A stretch of 64,000 nt of DNA from the NCBI GenBank assembly GCA_029224185.1, contig CM055198.1:23245036-23309035 (forward strand), given 5' to 3'. This document shows, piece after piece, positions 28,917 through 43,500 of this stretch. Under the pieces are notes generated by a model. It did no database searches. It was not told the DNA's origin and was given only the letters and a program-made list of their open reading frames with translations. The stretch is from Karalla daura. Lineage: Eukaryota; Chordata; Actinopteri; Chaetodontiformes; Leiognathidae. A program made the translations under genes and the position numbers. Every line of letters begins with the position of its first letter. Within the stretch, counting starts at the first letter, position 1.

Positions 28917-29938
28917 CAGCCACGAAACCAAGGCAGCGTTTTCAGACTGAGCTAAGTGAAAGATAGCGTCCTCTGACTCTCAGCTCTCCTTGGTTTGTCG
29001 TGTACCGAGACTAAGCCTTTAATAAGTTGGAACCTGAAGCGCCTGCGGAGCAGACAGCACCACAATAACCCCATTCTTGAGCCGCTCCATGCAGGATGCA
29101 CGCGGCCAGCACAGCTTGTTGTTAACATTGGAACTGCTGATTGCTTCCCAAACAATTTATCTGGGTGATGTCACCACATGTTGTTCACGTCAGTAATCAC
29201 ACAAATTCATCTTGAGGATTAAAATGATATTGGCGTAAAGCGAGATAAGATAAGGGGCTTTATTAGCTTTTATTGTGTCTAATCAGTCACGCATGCCACA
29301 CATGACTGTTTCTAACTGTGGTGTTTTCCTTCAGACTGGAGCGATTCTCTCCATGACTCAACAGCAGCTCCGCAGCACTTCACCAGCCTGCTCTGGGTCG
29401 TGTTTGCATGGATGCTCTTTGGTCAGAGTTGTTGAGCGTGTTTCCACCAATGTAATGTTTTTCGTCGTTCACCCATGTTAGTAGATGAGCCATGCCTTGG
29501 CATGCTCTGAGAACCCCTCCTCTGCTTGCTTTCCAGTAGATCTGGAAGCGTGGACCACTATCCTTGTCCATCTGGCAGAGCAGCCTAAGTGTTGTTTATG
29601 TAGTGAGGGAGAAGTTCCTTGCTCTTATTTCCCTTGGAGTCCCATCAAGACAGATTATCGGTTGAAGGACTGTGTTGCAGTCATCGGTACCGGTGGACTG
29701 AAGTCTGTTTTCTGTTGAGGGTCTGTTTAGTGGATTTGTGGAAACGCCACGTTTTTTGAGTTAGCCGAGAGTTCCTTTTACAGATAATGTTTTATTTCGA
29801 ATGTTGAGAATAGTTGTACACCTGGCGAGTGTAGCCGTNNNNNNNNNNNNNNNNNNNNNNNNNNNNNNNNNNNNNNNNNNNNNNNNNNNNNNNNNNNNNN
29901 NNNNNNNNNNNNNNNNNNNNNNNNNNNNNNNNNNNNNN

Positions 29939-29990
<52 letters not shown>

Positions 29991-31498
29991 TTCAGGTAGC
30001 TCGTAAACTGACATACAAGGCGCTTGGCAAACAGGATCCACTGGCAACAGAACAGAAAACCTGTGCACGCAGTGAATGTCTTCAGAGAGGAGTGGGAACA
30101 GGTGAGCAGGTGAATGATGAGCACAGGTGAAAGAGTGCGAGGGCATCTGGTGGACAGGTAAAATACGGTAAGTGACGCGGCTCAGCACGTGTACAGGCAC
30201 AGCGTTGTAAATGTAACGTCTCTGTTTGAAGCAATAAAAGTCACTGCAGAGGGTACATATAATACTCTTCTGAGGATTGCTTAGCAAATCTCTCAGTTTC
30301 CAACAAAGTTACAGTCACTTGTAAACCGAGACTCACTGACAGTATCTGACCCCATCCTTCCTTTGTTCAGCATCCCACATGTCTGTCATGGTGAAATCAC
30401 CCAGATGACTGCACAATGACCATAGTCTTTCTGATGACGAAGGGACTTGGAATACCCCTCGGAGGCAGATTAAATTAATCTAACGTCAGTGTTTCAATGT
30501 GCATATTTTGAGTCAAGAACCCGTCGAACATGAGTCTCTCTCTCAACCCTGAGCTGTTAGAAAAGTATTCAGAGGAATGGCAGTGGGATGCATATGTGGA
30601 CCATCTGGGAGAGGAATCACACTTGGCCAACTTTACATACCATGGCCACAGGCCGTGTTTGTTAACTGGTTTTCTCACTCTATGCATAATTTGCACAATT
30701 GAACCCTAGACATGGAACAGTTTTTCTACACGTCCACATGCACTCTGTGCACTATTGCATACTGGAAGGCTCGGGGCTCTTCTCCCCCGTCCTGTACGCT
30801 ACATACTGCGAGTGCATGCGCCAAGCTGCAACAAGGGGCTGGTATGAACCGTGGGTTAGGGATATTCTTCAGAGTATCAAGGGCTCAGTGTTGGCAGAGC
30901 AACTGTGACATTCCTTTAAAAGTGGATGAGAAGAAGTGGAGTAGCCGGGCTCCTCGCTCTCACTGAAATGGGGCAAAGCGAGAAACGTTTGGTCAACGTG
31001 AAAGCTCAGATCTCAGCACGTTCTGCTCCGTAAGACCTGTGGCATAAACAGTGACATCACCTTCATCACCATCTTTAAAGTGCCGTGTACAAATTGGTTC
31101 GAGTAGAGGGACATCCGTAATGCTCCTTTTGCAGATGTCCGTAATGCTCCTTTTGCAGATGTGCTTGAAATAAGGCTGGTCTTTGTGGAGGTGGGACGAT
31201 CACGAGGACGGTGAGGTCACACAGCCACCAGCCGGCCGCCGCGCTGCTCGCACCCCACCACGCGTAATGCTCACTTTTACAGCTACAGTTCATTTGGAGC
31301 CATTTAAAAGAGTTGCTCAACCTCTGGAGAACGTGTGTGTGTGTGTTCTGATGTGTGTGTGTGTGTGTGTGTCGCTGCTCGCCATAGAGGCACACTGTAG
31401 TTTTCAGCATGATGCAAATATGCTATAAAACTGAGGGTGACCACCCATACCACTGACGAGGAGCTATCCTGATGTGGTTGGTCTGACGGGCCAGCTTT

Positions 31499-31548
<50 letters not shown>

Positions 31549-34500
31549 ACAAGCAAACATGTTTGAGTGAAGCAATGGCCAGCCCCTTCCCTGTTTGTCT
31601 TGTAGCAGCTCTGGCAGTCGTGTGCTCGGGGTCATCTGGCACGGAGAGGGGCTGAGGCTTTGGGACCTCTCATTGATCGTGTCAATGACTCCATGGAAAA
31701 GGAAAGCGAAAACAATAAAAGGCTTGCCGCCAAAGTCGGCTGGCTCACAGCAGCCAGGGAGAGTGTGCAGCGCTGTGACTGTGTGAATGCTTAATTAGTC
31801 CAACATGTGAGAAGTCCTGCTTCTCACAGCTCGGTGCCCATGACAGGACAGGCACAAAGACCCTGGAAGTGACAAGGAGCAAGGGGAGGTCAGAGGAGGT
31901 GCGGGAGGTGGAGGGGGGGCAGGAGAAGCAGCGTGTCCACTTGTCTCACGCGAACTGGAATCACAACGGCTCCTCGCATCATCCTGCTCCTCTCCAGCCC
32001 GTCCCGCGTCACCGCTGAGGAATGCAATCTATCCACCAACTTGGAAGTGGAACAGTGCGATAATTTGATACTGATAAAAATCTGGTGTCATGACAGTGAA
32101 GGACATAATGATGGGCTTAGCTTTCAAAGTGAAAATTTATTTGGGACCCACAGCCGAAGAGCAGAGTGGCTGTCAGTCACCGGGCAGCGCAGCCTCTCGG
32201 GGGATCACGGGGGGAGCCTTTGAAGATGAACTTATCGAGCAGATTATCCACGAAATTACATTGAATCATAGCATCAGCACTGCCACAGCACGCCTCCTGC
32301 AGCCATGCTCCACTAGCTCTCGTGTTTGTGGTTTGTAACGTTTTGTATGGGAAATCTAACACTGAGCTGCAGTCTCTCAGTGACCAGGCATCTCTCCCTC
32401 TCTGACACTGGTTTCAAACTCTATTGAGGAGACCTAGAAGTCGTAGTTCTGCTCCCAAGTTCTTCAGGAAACAAAAGCTTGTTCCTAGACCTCTTTTCCT
32501 GATTAAATAAGAGCCACAACAAAGAATACGGTGAGAAACAAGTCTCAAAAATTTCCTGGACATTCCAGAGCTGCAGCTCTGAAGCTTTGTGCTCTCTGCG
32601 CGTCTGCCGTCAGTTACGGTGGATCTCTGCCATGGAATTCTTTGCACTCCTAAATTAAAGCCTTCACCAGGCCCAGCTGGTCCACAACGTAGTGAAACGG
32701 AGAGGGGGGGAAGGAAGAAGGAGACGATGGAAAGGAGCGAGCAAATCCATCTTTCACTTCTCATGTTTGGCTTCCTCCGGGTTGTTGCTATTAACACCTC
32801 ATGTCTGGTCGGTGCAACCACTCAAACAACGTTTGGAGAGTAAAGACTGGAAGAAACGGACGGAGAACGAGGGTGAACAAGAGTAAAGGAAAGAGACTGA
32901 GAGCCGAAGACAATGTTTTGATTAATGTCTCTTGTATTCTTCATGGTTCTGAAACAGAGGATTACCTTACCTAACCCCAGTGGAGCGTGAGCAAGACATT
33001 GCAGTTTTGAGATTGAAACCAGATATTTCTGCTCACGCTGGCCCGCATCCATCACTTGAATCGGGCCCAAGTTTGAGAACATGACTGGTGACTGAGAGAA
33101 CTAGCCACGCTGTCTGGCCAGTTTTCTTCCAGCGTCAGTCTTTAAAGTCCAGCACACATGACATGTTGCAGCAGGAGGCCGGGGCTGTGGCAGCCAGGCC
33201 CGCTGCACACTCCCATTCTGCAGGAAGACGAGACTTCTTCTTTCTGGCCTCCAGACTCACATTTGCATGTGCAGCCCTCGCAGAGATCGTTCCTCCATAA
33301 GCCAATCAGCGACGCTGGCTGAAGCTCAATCAGCCTTCACCACTCCATCCCGGGTCTCACCTCAGCAACCTGCTGCTGCACTTGTCGCTGTACAGCTGTG
33401 AAATCCAGTGTTTTTTATGGGTTTTTTTTCTAGGTGGAAACTGGCAAGTTAACCATGTTTCTGTCACACTTTTTTTTAATCTAAGTGGAGGAAACTCTGA
33501 TGCATTGCAGCTCTGCATCACTTACCTTCCAATTTCCTTGGCCTCCAGTCCCCTCTCCTGTGTAGTATTGAGTTTCCTGTCCCTTCCATCTTGTATTTGG
33601 AGCTCTGACCTTTCGGAGGGTTTCTTTGTCCATGGTCCAAAGGCAGTCGGGGTTTCAAGTGGTCTCCCGGGCTTCCAATTATGCCTCAAAGGCCACCAAG
33701 AAAATTAGCCACTACATTAGAGCACAGACATCCCTCAGCCTGTCAGCAATGAAATGATTACTTGGGAGAGTACCCAATGAAAATCGAGGATTTGATATCA
33801 GGGTCACGGAGCAGACTTTCCGTGTGTGTGGTTCACGACAACAAACAACATCAGCGCAGACTTCCAGTAACGTGTGATCTAACACAGGTCTATTTGTGTG
33901 CGCTGACGTGCTGCAATAATAGCGGTCCAACAAAAGCACGCTTGTTTGAACTGACAAGATGGCATAAATACAGCTAAACAGAGGCCTTTTGTACGAAAAC
34001 TAGCTCCCACCACCCAAATATACAGTCAGTGGAGAGAGGCCAAGCCCAGAAAGTTCCAGATTCCGTTCACATGTTCTCTCACTTTGACCCTGAAAATGCT
34101 CAACCTCCAGGGTAGTATTTTTTACTTGAATGCGTTTTACTTTCTCAGTGTCTGGTGATGTCAGACGACCATTAGATTGAGTTTCCTTTCTTCTCTCCGT
34201 GCCTGAACCTTACATCTTCCCGGGACCAGCGCTCTCGGCCTCACACACCCAGACGTGCAGCCTCCCTGACCGACCACAGGGTGTCTGCGTCCTGTCTCCT
34301 CGCCTCACATCACAGGCCAGCTCGACGTGGCAGGTGCTGCTCGGCCCAGAGCACGACTGCCAAAGCCGGGCCGGGTCATGCACATGTGTGCGCAGGAGGG
34401 CCAGATGATACATGAATAAGTTAGAAGTCTCCACGGTGCTGCCTGTCTTCTCTCTCTCTCTTCATGTCTCCTCCAGGGACACGCGTGATCTCTCCTGCTC

Positions 34501-37500
34501 TCCTGCTCTCCATATTTCCACCGCTCACACTGACCGAACCTGACAGCGGCCATGAGGCTGGACAGCCAACCAGACTCGCACTTAGACCCGATCGTTTTGA
34601 GGCCTTTCGGCATCGGTGCCATTCGGCTCCTTAACATCTGTGCGGTGTGTGAAGGTCACAGATGAAAATGAGACAAATTAGAGAGGAGAAAGCCGTGGAA
34701 CGGCCTGGTTTACTCAGGCGCTGATTTCAGTTGTTATTACTGCGAGGTGTGTCTCGGGACAGTTGAGCAATCGTAGCGAATCGAGCTGAGAGCTTTGAAG
34801 GAGATGGATTATTGCAAGGGCGCATAGCTTAGCGTCTGGGCTCGCATCGCATGCTGAGTCTATCTGCCAAGCGCTTGGCAAGGCCAGCGCCCGCATTTGT
34901 TTTGACTAGGTCATGAAGCTGCACACTTCCATCTCTCTGTGCGTCTTTCTCGACACATTCCTCCTCCTCCTCATCAGAATCATTACCTCCACCCTGCAGA
35001 CTGCTGCACCCTCCGCTCTGAGCTGTCTCTCCCTCTGTCTGTCTCGCTCTCTGTCTCTCTGCCTCGGCCTGTCTCCCCCTCTCCCATGTTCAGCTGGTTT
35101 CCCATGCTTTGCAGCTTTCACTCCAGACTTTTTGGCTTAGAGATATTGATGAAAACAAGTTCCTTGGTGGACTGGTTTGCTGGCAGCATTTTAAGTGTCT
35201 CCTTTTTTTTGTTTTTCTTTCAGAAGTCATTACTCCAATGTGTTTGTCTTTGATTGGGAAGCTTGCTCAGCTTCTTTTAATGCACCTCTGAGAGCGATGT
35301 GCCCGACTAGTTATAAAATATGGAGTCTTACTTTTAGCTATACAGGAGAGGAATGCATCCCATTGACAGCATCTGGAGACAAAATCAGTGTAATTAATCT
35401 AAATTTGATTAATATTCTGCTTTCTGTCATTTGTCTGCAGGGGCTCTATGCTAATTATTGGTGGAGTATAGTCTGTTTTATGTTCTGGATGTTTGGCCAA
35501 TCAAAGGTCCACAGAGTTAGGGTCTTCATATATATTAATCTCTTATTTATTATTTTGAACTGGAACATTTTGATTACAACACTTTTCTTGGAAGGTGGGG
35601 GTAGGTTCGTCTATTTGTCTTTAGGCCCCGGCCAGCCTCCAGTCTCCAATCTTAAGTCTTGCAGTGGCACTTCTGGAGGTGCGTGTTTCCAGATTTACGA
35701 CTGAGATAAAGCAGCATTTGGTTCGATATTCTCTAAAGATGATTGCCTCTACAATTGGCTCCCACTTGGACTCCTACCTTTAAGGATTGTCCAGTCATTT
35801 TCAATCCATGCGCAGGTGGTGAGTAGTTTATTCCACGTCCTTGCTCTGCACATTTTCCATTTTCCCATCTTTTCAGGGTTTTTTTCCTTGTCGGCAAGCT
35901 GGGAAATGACTTTATCTGTGCGTCAAGTCAACGGCAAAATCCTTCGCCGCACAGTGAGAAGTTTGGGGTTGTCTGGCTCGGACAGAAGAAAGTGCGCCCC
36001 CTAGTGTTGAGCAGAGTGCTGTGCTCTGCAACCAGGTGGTGAACCATTTTGTCTGTTGTCTCGTGGACAGTGTGCGTCCACTCAAGCCCAAGGTTCAGTC
36101 CTTGGCTCTGAAACAACAAATGCAAGCATTTTCAGTGGAGCTTAATGAAGCCCACATGACACTGTGTCATATTTCACGTACAGCATGGAGCACTCAAAGG
36201 TTCTGGAAAATGTTTCGATGAAAGATTGAATGATAGGTTACTCTTATTTATGGCCAATTATGCTGAGTAAATCACTAGGAAGTCATTACGGCCACAGTGA
36301 AGTAAGCAGGTTACTTCCTTTGACCATATTCAGTCTGTCTTACCTCATGTCACTTTCTTTTCCATCAGGGTATGGAAATCTAGGAGCTGGTGGTCTAGGA
36401 GCTGGTGGTCTAGGAGCTGGTGGTCTAGGAGCTGGTGGTCTAGGAGCTGGTGGTCTAGGAGCTGGTGGCCTTGGGGGTGCTGGCCTGGGAGCTGGAGGTG
36501 TGTCACAATAACTGACCGTAGATTATGTTGTTGTAAAATGTGTGTTTGACAGCTATGAGCTGCAGAATCTCTCACATTTGCTCTTCTTGTTTCATTCAGG
36601 AGGTTATGGTCCAGGTGCCGGAGGCTTCTTCCCCGGAGCGGGACAGAAAGCTGCTAAAAGAGGTAAGGTACTCGACAGAAGTGGAAATTAAGCAGTTTAC
36701 TATTGATACCCATAACAATGCATTGTTTCAACAATAGTGAGTAGAATCCTTTCCATCTTATGATATAATATATCTAACCCTAACCCTGACCCTGCATCAG
36801 CTGGGCAGACCTCCAGCTCATGCCAGATACACGTTGAACTATACAGTGGGACGCATCACCTGCTCAGCGTCCTCTCATGTACTTCTGGTGGATTGGTTTT
36901 GTTTATTGGAGCATATTGACACTTGTACAATAGGTTTCTTACACTTTTGCCTCGGTTTCTAAACAGCATTCCTTCTAAAGTGGAGTCAGAATCTCCGCTG
37001 GAAACTGCGGGTCGTCAAACATTGTGATGGAATATCGTTGGTTGGAATGAGGCATTGATTATTCTGAACTTGCTTATTTTGAGTCTGAGTGAGTGTGAGT
37101 GAATGAGTGATTTTCCAGTCTCACTTTCAGGCATGCAGTAAAAATACCCCAAATTCAAATACCGAGGTTTGGTTCTCATGTTGAATTTTGGCTTGTGGTA
37201 AAAGATTCCCGAAGAGCTGGAATGGCCATGTTGTGTTCAGGAAGTTATGGCTTCCATATGACAAATAACCTGAAAGTTAGGCATGTCATCAGCGTAGATT
37301 TGAGAGTAACATTGAGTGACAGGACAGCTTGTTTCGATCTTCGTACAAGCATTTTTCCACACTTACAATCTGTCACCAAAAGGAGGCTAAGACAACATAC
37401 CAAACACATCATTTTGCAAGGGTTGTGTCAGGATTACTGGCCTATTAGCTGGGTGCTGCTGAAGTTCACATCATAAATGCAGCAGGTCCTCTGTTACCAA

Positions 37501-40500
37501 GTGGGAATAAGCAGAGTTTTGGCCTGATTACAGACTGTTGCACAAAGTCAAACTTTGCTTAATACCAACACAAAGCTTCTTAGAGCTCGGACAGATCTGT
37601 GCGCCTGCATGTCATGAGAAAAGCCAAAATGAATGTTTCACATCAACGGTAACTCAGCACGAATAGCACCGTTTGGCAAACACCTGTATGTTTTCACTGT
37701 AACGTGTACCTGCAAACCTGGCAGTACTGCAGCACAGCCCGGTGCTGCTCTCAGGACTGGCTCAGTGTGTGTGTGTGTGTGCTTGATTAGCTCTGAATTA
37801 GGCCTGCTGATCAGTACCATGGCACTGAGCCTGAGTTTAATAATTGGCCAGCAATGACAAAACCCCACAATCAGCCTGTGTGTTTTTTTACATGACACTC
37901 AAAATAACAATTAAGTCGTCTGAGAGAGCACAGATAACGCGCACGTTTCCTTGCCAAACTTTTCCTCATCAAATCTCCAAGGCTGCATACTTACAAGCAG
38001 TGCGCAATGTCTGTCCAGCAATATCTGTCCGGAAGAGGGAATTCAAGATTAAAAATTGTGAAAAAGTTTAAGCAAACAAGCCGACGGTCTTCATCCTGCC
38101 CCCGACCTCCCTCGCAAGTGAATCTGACAGCTCGTTTCCTGCGCGAGGGGATAGCCAGAGAAATGAGGCACTCAGTGAGGCAAGGCGAATGCCATGCATG
38201 CTGGCTGCTGCTGCTGATTAGATTAGACGGCGGCCATGTTGCTTTTGATCATGGGGCGATGACAGAGCGCTAGGGCCCGATCAGCTGCTCTCTGTAGCAT
38301 CCGGCAGTCCCAGGATCCGGCTTCTTGCTGTGGAGGTCACGTCTGGCGCAAACCTCACAGCTGTGCTCCAGTGTCACAGCGCCCTCTAGTGTTGGCCACT
38401 GATATAACTGTTGTAGAACTGAGGGACCTCAGCACATTTTCACAAGTAACTCCTGTTCTTTACATATCACATAATTCTTCATTTTTTTTTTATTTCATTC
38501 ATGTTTGTCTGCACTTGGTATTCCGACAGGGGCTGGGGGAGTCGGTCCTGGGGGAGTCGGTCCTGGGGGTGTCGGTCCCGGGGGAGCAGGAACTGGACAT
38601 GTACTTCCTGCTGGAGGTGAGACACAGGCACAACATCCTACCCTTTAATTCTCTTTTTAGTTATTCTGCTTTTTAAATCATGGTAGAATAGAATAACGTT
38701 TATATTTGCATTTGATGGAAAAACTCTGCGGCCTCTATGACCCTTGGAGAACTCACAGTGGTGCACTCACAGTGTGACCTGTTGTTTCATATAATTCTAT
38801 TTGCATCGTCTTTATCATTTGTTTGTCACAGTTTGTAATCAATGCAAAGGAGCACTGCTGCCTTATCAGGCAGATGCGCTCTGTTGTGTCTCTGAATGTT
38901 TGGTGTTTGGTGTCTTGTCACACTCTGTTCAGGGACAGAACCAACTCTTTGTCTTTGTCTTTTCCTTTTTCAGTGCCTGTGATCCCACAGACAGGTCTAC
39001 CAGGAGGAGGTGGTGCTGGTGCTGGAAAAAAAGCCTCCAAAGTTCCAGGTTTTCAGTCTTTAAAGTCAAGTGTAAAGTGTCAGTGCCTAAGACAGGATGC
39101 AGAAACAAATCAAGCCCCTCCTCTATTTCATACTGCAGATGGATTGATAGGACATTGGCAATTATTGACAAACTAATCACATGAAGCCTTCAGCTTCATC
39201 AGCATCTGTAAATACAGATTTTCCCACAAAACTGCTCTGTGACTGAAATTTACTCAGCTTTCAGTTACATCCTCGACTTTATTTGTCCCTGGAGGGCTTT
39301 TTAGTTGCTAGACAAGACCTTTATTACTGCTTTGGAAATAACAGTTTTATCCTTGGCAGTGATACTGCAGGAAATATTGATACAGAGTCAACACAAGATG
39401 GAGTTGATTGTGGCAGCTTCACAGAACAAGTGGAGATGGACAAAAGAAAGGAGAGAGAGGAGAGAGAGAAGACTGAAAGAAATTGGCCATCTTTAAAATT
39501 TGGCACTGAGTATTCAGGCACATTGAAGCCAGCAAAGCATCCTGTTTGTCTCTTTTTGTGGTAGTGTTTTATCAGTGATGACTGATGGCCGTATCATCAT
39601 TTTCCTGGGCGGTTTTTCATTTATTCTTTTCTGCCCCTCACACGTGCCAAAGCCCTGTCTCATGTGGATGCTGAGGTTTGGTAATATCCTCTCTCTGGCG
39701 TGTGCAGGTGTGGGTGTGCCAGGGCTCTACCAAGGCGGGCTGGTGCCAGGAAAAGGTTTGTCTCAGGCTCCTGATGTGAGGCAACACATGCTCTCAGATT
39801 TAACAACGCTCGACTGTGGATCTCATGCAGGGTTTGGTGGGCGTGGTGTTCTGCCTGGGGTGGCCACCGGTACCGAGATGAATCCCAAATCAAGTACGGA
39901 TTTTGTTATTGTTTGGCACTAGTGTTATTATCTATGATGACTATGATTGTTATTGGCTAATGTGCAGCTTTTTCCAAGGAGTAAAGCCTTAGAATAATAC
40001 CTCCACCCTCAGTTTCAAGGCTGCAGCTGAGGAGCTGCATTTGTTTCATTGCTGAGACTCTTATTAGGAAACTACAGCAATTACATGTGAAAGATTATTA
40101 TTCCTCTGTGCTTCTGATTACCTTATTTGGTTTCCTGTATGTAGTTGGAGGAGGAGGCGGAGGACAAGGAACTCAAGGTCCAGGTAAACTTATTAGGTTA
40201 TGATTTTTGCTTTTTACAGTAAAATATCTTTATTTCTATCGGTGATGTTGTTATGTGTTGTTTGCCACCTCAGGAGGTCGTGGATACGGTGGACCGATGC
40301 AGCCAGGAGTTTTCCATGGGTACCCCCTCAAAACTCCCAAAGCGCCAGGTGTGAGACACTCACTTTGATAACTTCTGTGAGGACTTGACTGTGACTTTGT
40401 CTCATCATCCTCTCAATGTGTTCTCTCTATTCAGGTGCCTATGGAGCAAAGGCTGGAGGTGGCAAACTACCTTATGGTACAAATAAATTCTCAAATTCAC

Positions 40501-43500
40501 AAACATGAAACTAACAGTATCATTAGTAAAACATCCTGGACTAATTATGTGTCATATTCCAATGTTTCAGGTTATGGCGGTTTTGGTAATGGTGGTGCTG
40601 GGCTCCCGGGAGGACTGGGTGGTGTTGGGTCCAAGCCTGGTTACCCTGTAGGAACTGGTGTGTGTTTCTTTAGGTAGATCAATGAAGATGCGGATGAAAG
40701 GACTGAACTAAAACAACGTGTTTCTTTTTCTTTCTGCAGGAGTCGGGGGTGGAGCCGTCTCGCCTGCTCAGGCCAAAGCTGCCAAATATGGTAGACATTG
40801 CTCTCCAAGACAGTCAACACTGAGTCCTGTCATTTCCTGCTAATATCTACGCTCTCTGCTCCAGGTTACGGTGGTGCTGGAGGAGTTGGAGGAGTTGGAG
40901 GAGTTGGAGGAGTTGGAGGTGTGGGAGGAGTTGGAGGAGTTGGTCCTGGTGGCACTGGCGGAGTATATCCAGGGCAGGTTCCAGGAGGTATAACATCCAG
41001 CAAAAGACATACAAAGTGATCAATAAGTCTGTTAAAATAATACAAACTTTAATTTCCCTCCAGACAGCAGAACTGTGAGGTGGTTGAGGGTTATGGGAAA
41101 TATATTTGTAGGTTTTTGAAGACATTTCTCATCTCAGAGGCTTTCCTCTTCTGATGCATGTTAATGACTTCCTGCTACTCACACTGCTATAGTAATGACC
41201 TCAAAGAGGTGAAATCCTGGGCTTACCCACCAGCCTCTTGGATGAAGGTCAATAACAGTGACCTGAGCCAGTGAGAGCCTCTAAAGATGACTTGATGCCA
41301 AACTTGTAAAAACGTCTTAGTCTTCGTCAAAAGTCAACATGATGACTCTCTGGACAGACATTGCTGTTGAACAAGTGAATTTGCTGCTCAAGGTGCACTT
41401 TTTTACTTTAGTTCAGTAGGTTCAGTTTTATGAAATTCCTATATCTTAATGTCTTAATATCTTTGGATGTCTTACAGCAGGATATGGAGCTGCAGCCAAG
41501 GCTGCTAAGTATGGTGAGGACTTCCACATTTTTGTTTTCCATTAACTCCTACTCACTCCTCTTCAGTCCAAGAGGTGAACTGCCTGAAGCACTTACAGTA
41601 TATTGATATTTCTGCCACACTGGTGTTCTCCAAACAGGTCTACCAGGAGGAGTCCCAGGCGGCGTTCCAGGTGGCGTTCCAGGTGGAGTTCCAGGTGGAG
41701 TTCCAGGTGGAGTTCCAGGAGGAGTTCCAGGAGGAGTTCCAGGAGGAGTTCCAGGAGGTCTTCCAGGAGGAGCACCACTTAGTGGTGGATATTCAGCGTT
41801 ATCTAAAGCAGCTAAATACGGTAATGACAGACTATGACTGACAGTATCAAATGTTCAACTAAATGTGTTGAGTATCTGGGTTTTATGTGTTCTCTGTCTT
41901 CCTCATTTTTGCTGAAGGGCCAGGAGGACTGGGTGGAACAGGACTGGGAGGGACGGGAGGACAAGTTGGTCCAGGTGGATATGGAGGACTGGGAGGAGGT
42001 GGATATAACCCTGCTGCCAAAGCTGCTAAATATGGTACAGCATTCCTTTTTACCAGGCCCCAAAAAAGAGATCCTGAACTCATTTATCATGTTCCCTATG
42101 TAAAACGTTGTCTCGGCTCCAAGTGGCCCATCAAACTGAATTCAGTCTCATCACCTTCGTCCCATAGGAGGGAGTCGAGTTGACTGGCAGCCATGGAGCA
42201 GCCTGCCTGTGCAACAGCTCAGATTAGCTTTTCTGCTAATCTCTTCTCATATATAAACATGTCTAGCAGCACCAGTCAAACTGCTAATACCAGTAGTCCT
42301 TTTCCATTGCATGTGGCAGGATATTTACCATCCTCCTCCAGAAAAAAAGCCCTCTCTGGATAAATAACCTGCTTCAGTGTAGATGTGGTGTGGTCCACAC
42401 TCTGTGGTTGACTAATGAGGCTCCGTCTGCCCATGACTCATAAGCTAGAGTGTAATTTGTTGACTTAGTTTCTTTTCCCCGGCTGCACTCAACTCAGACT
42501 TCCAGCTGCTGTCAATCAAACACACTCGCTCAGCTGCTACAGCTGTAGACTGCAGTTTCCCCAGAGGCTGTGTTTTTTCAGTCATAGCAGGAAATATTTA
42601 GTATTAGCAGTGTATTTCAGATCCTACATACATTGTTTTTGCTTGCTTGGACTTGTTCTCCACAGGTGTAGCAGGACTTGGTGGGGCAGGAGGACTGGGA
42701 GGAGCAGGAACCCTCGGAGGCACAGGAGGACCTGGTGGAGCAGGAGGATACTCTGCTGCTGCCAAAGCTGCTAAATATGGTACCTCAGACTCAGATGTTC
42801 GACCTGACAACGTCTTTACGGCTTAATAGCACTAAAAGAGCTTTTGGCAGTAAAACATCGTTGACAGGGAAAGGCGTGAAATATGTTTTCAATTTGTAGG
42901 AGCAGGTGGCCTGGGAGGAACGGGAGGACTGGGAGGAGTCGGAGGAGTAGGGGGACTTGGAGGAACAGGCCTGGGAGGAGCAGGAGGACTCGGGGGAGGA
43001 GGAGGATACTCTGCTGCTGCTAAAGCTGCAAAATATGGTGCATAGAATTGGACAAAGATGTTTGAATGTTATTTTTAAATCACGCTTATCGATTGTTTGT
43101 ATTGACATGTGTGAGACATGTATTGAAGGTCCAGGTGGTGCAGGTGCAGTTCCAGGGGGTGGAGTAGGTGGAGGAGGAGTTCCTGGAAGAGTTCCGTTTC
43201 TACCAGGATATGGATGTAAGCCTCACAGCAGACTCTGGTCTGCCTTCTCCATGAACCTGACATTTTCATGCTTCTGTGTTGGCACTGTTAAACCTCCTCT
43301 GTGCTGTTGCAGCGCTGGCTGGTGCTGGAGGAGCTAAACCTCCCAAATATGGTGATTTTCTTCCTCATTTTCATCAGATAAAACTGATTGGATTATGTCA
43401 GCATTACATTTAGCCCGGCTCACTTCTCTGATGCATCGCTGAGCTTTGTGCCGATCTTTCTGCACACAACAGGAGTTCCAGGAGGTGTAGGTGTAGGAGC

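Larger units (their letters stand above)
25614..36368 (+). other. eln intron 5 (10.8 kb, contains gap)
   Basis: Interrupts two well-supported elastin exons. It contains an assembly gap, (AG)n, (CA)n tracts and a 24-bp tandem duplication. I saw no exon with elastin-like coding in the readable part; one could be missing in the gap. Confidence 0.65.

Noticed and set aside
35195..35704. 169-codon open frame in eln intron 5
   Set aside because: AT-rich, no recognisable domain, no splice or promoter support, and located in an intron on the sense strand.
42604..43108. Minus-strand Pro/Ser-rich frames
   Set aside because: Antisense of GGA/GGT-rich eln exons 21 and 22.
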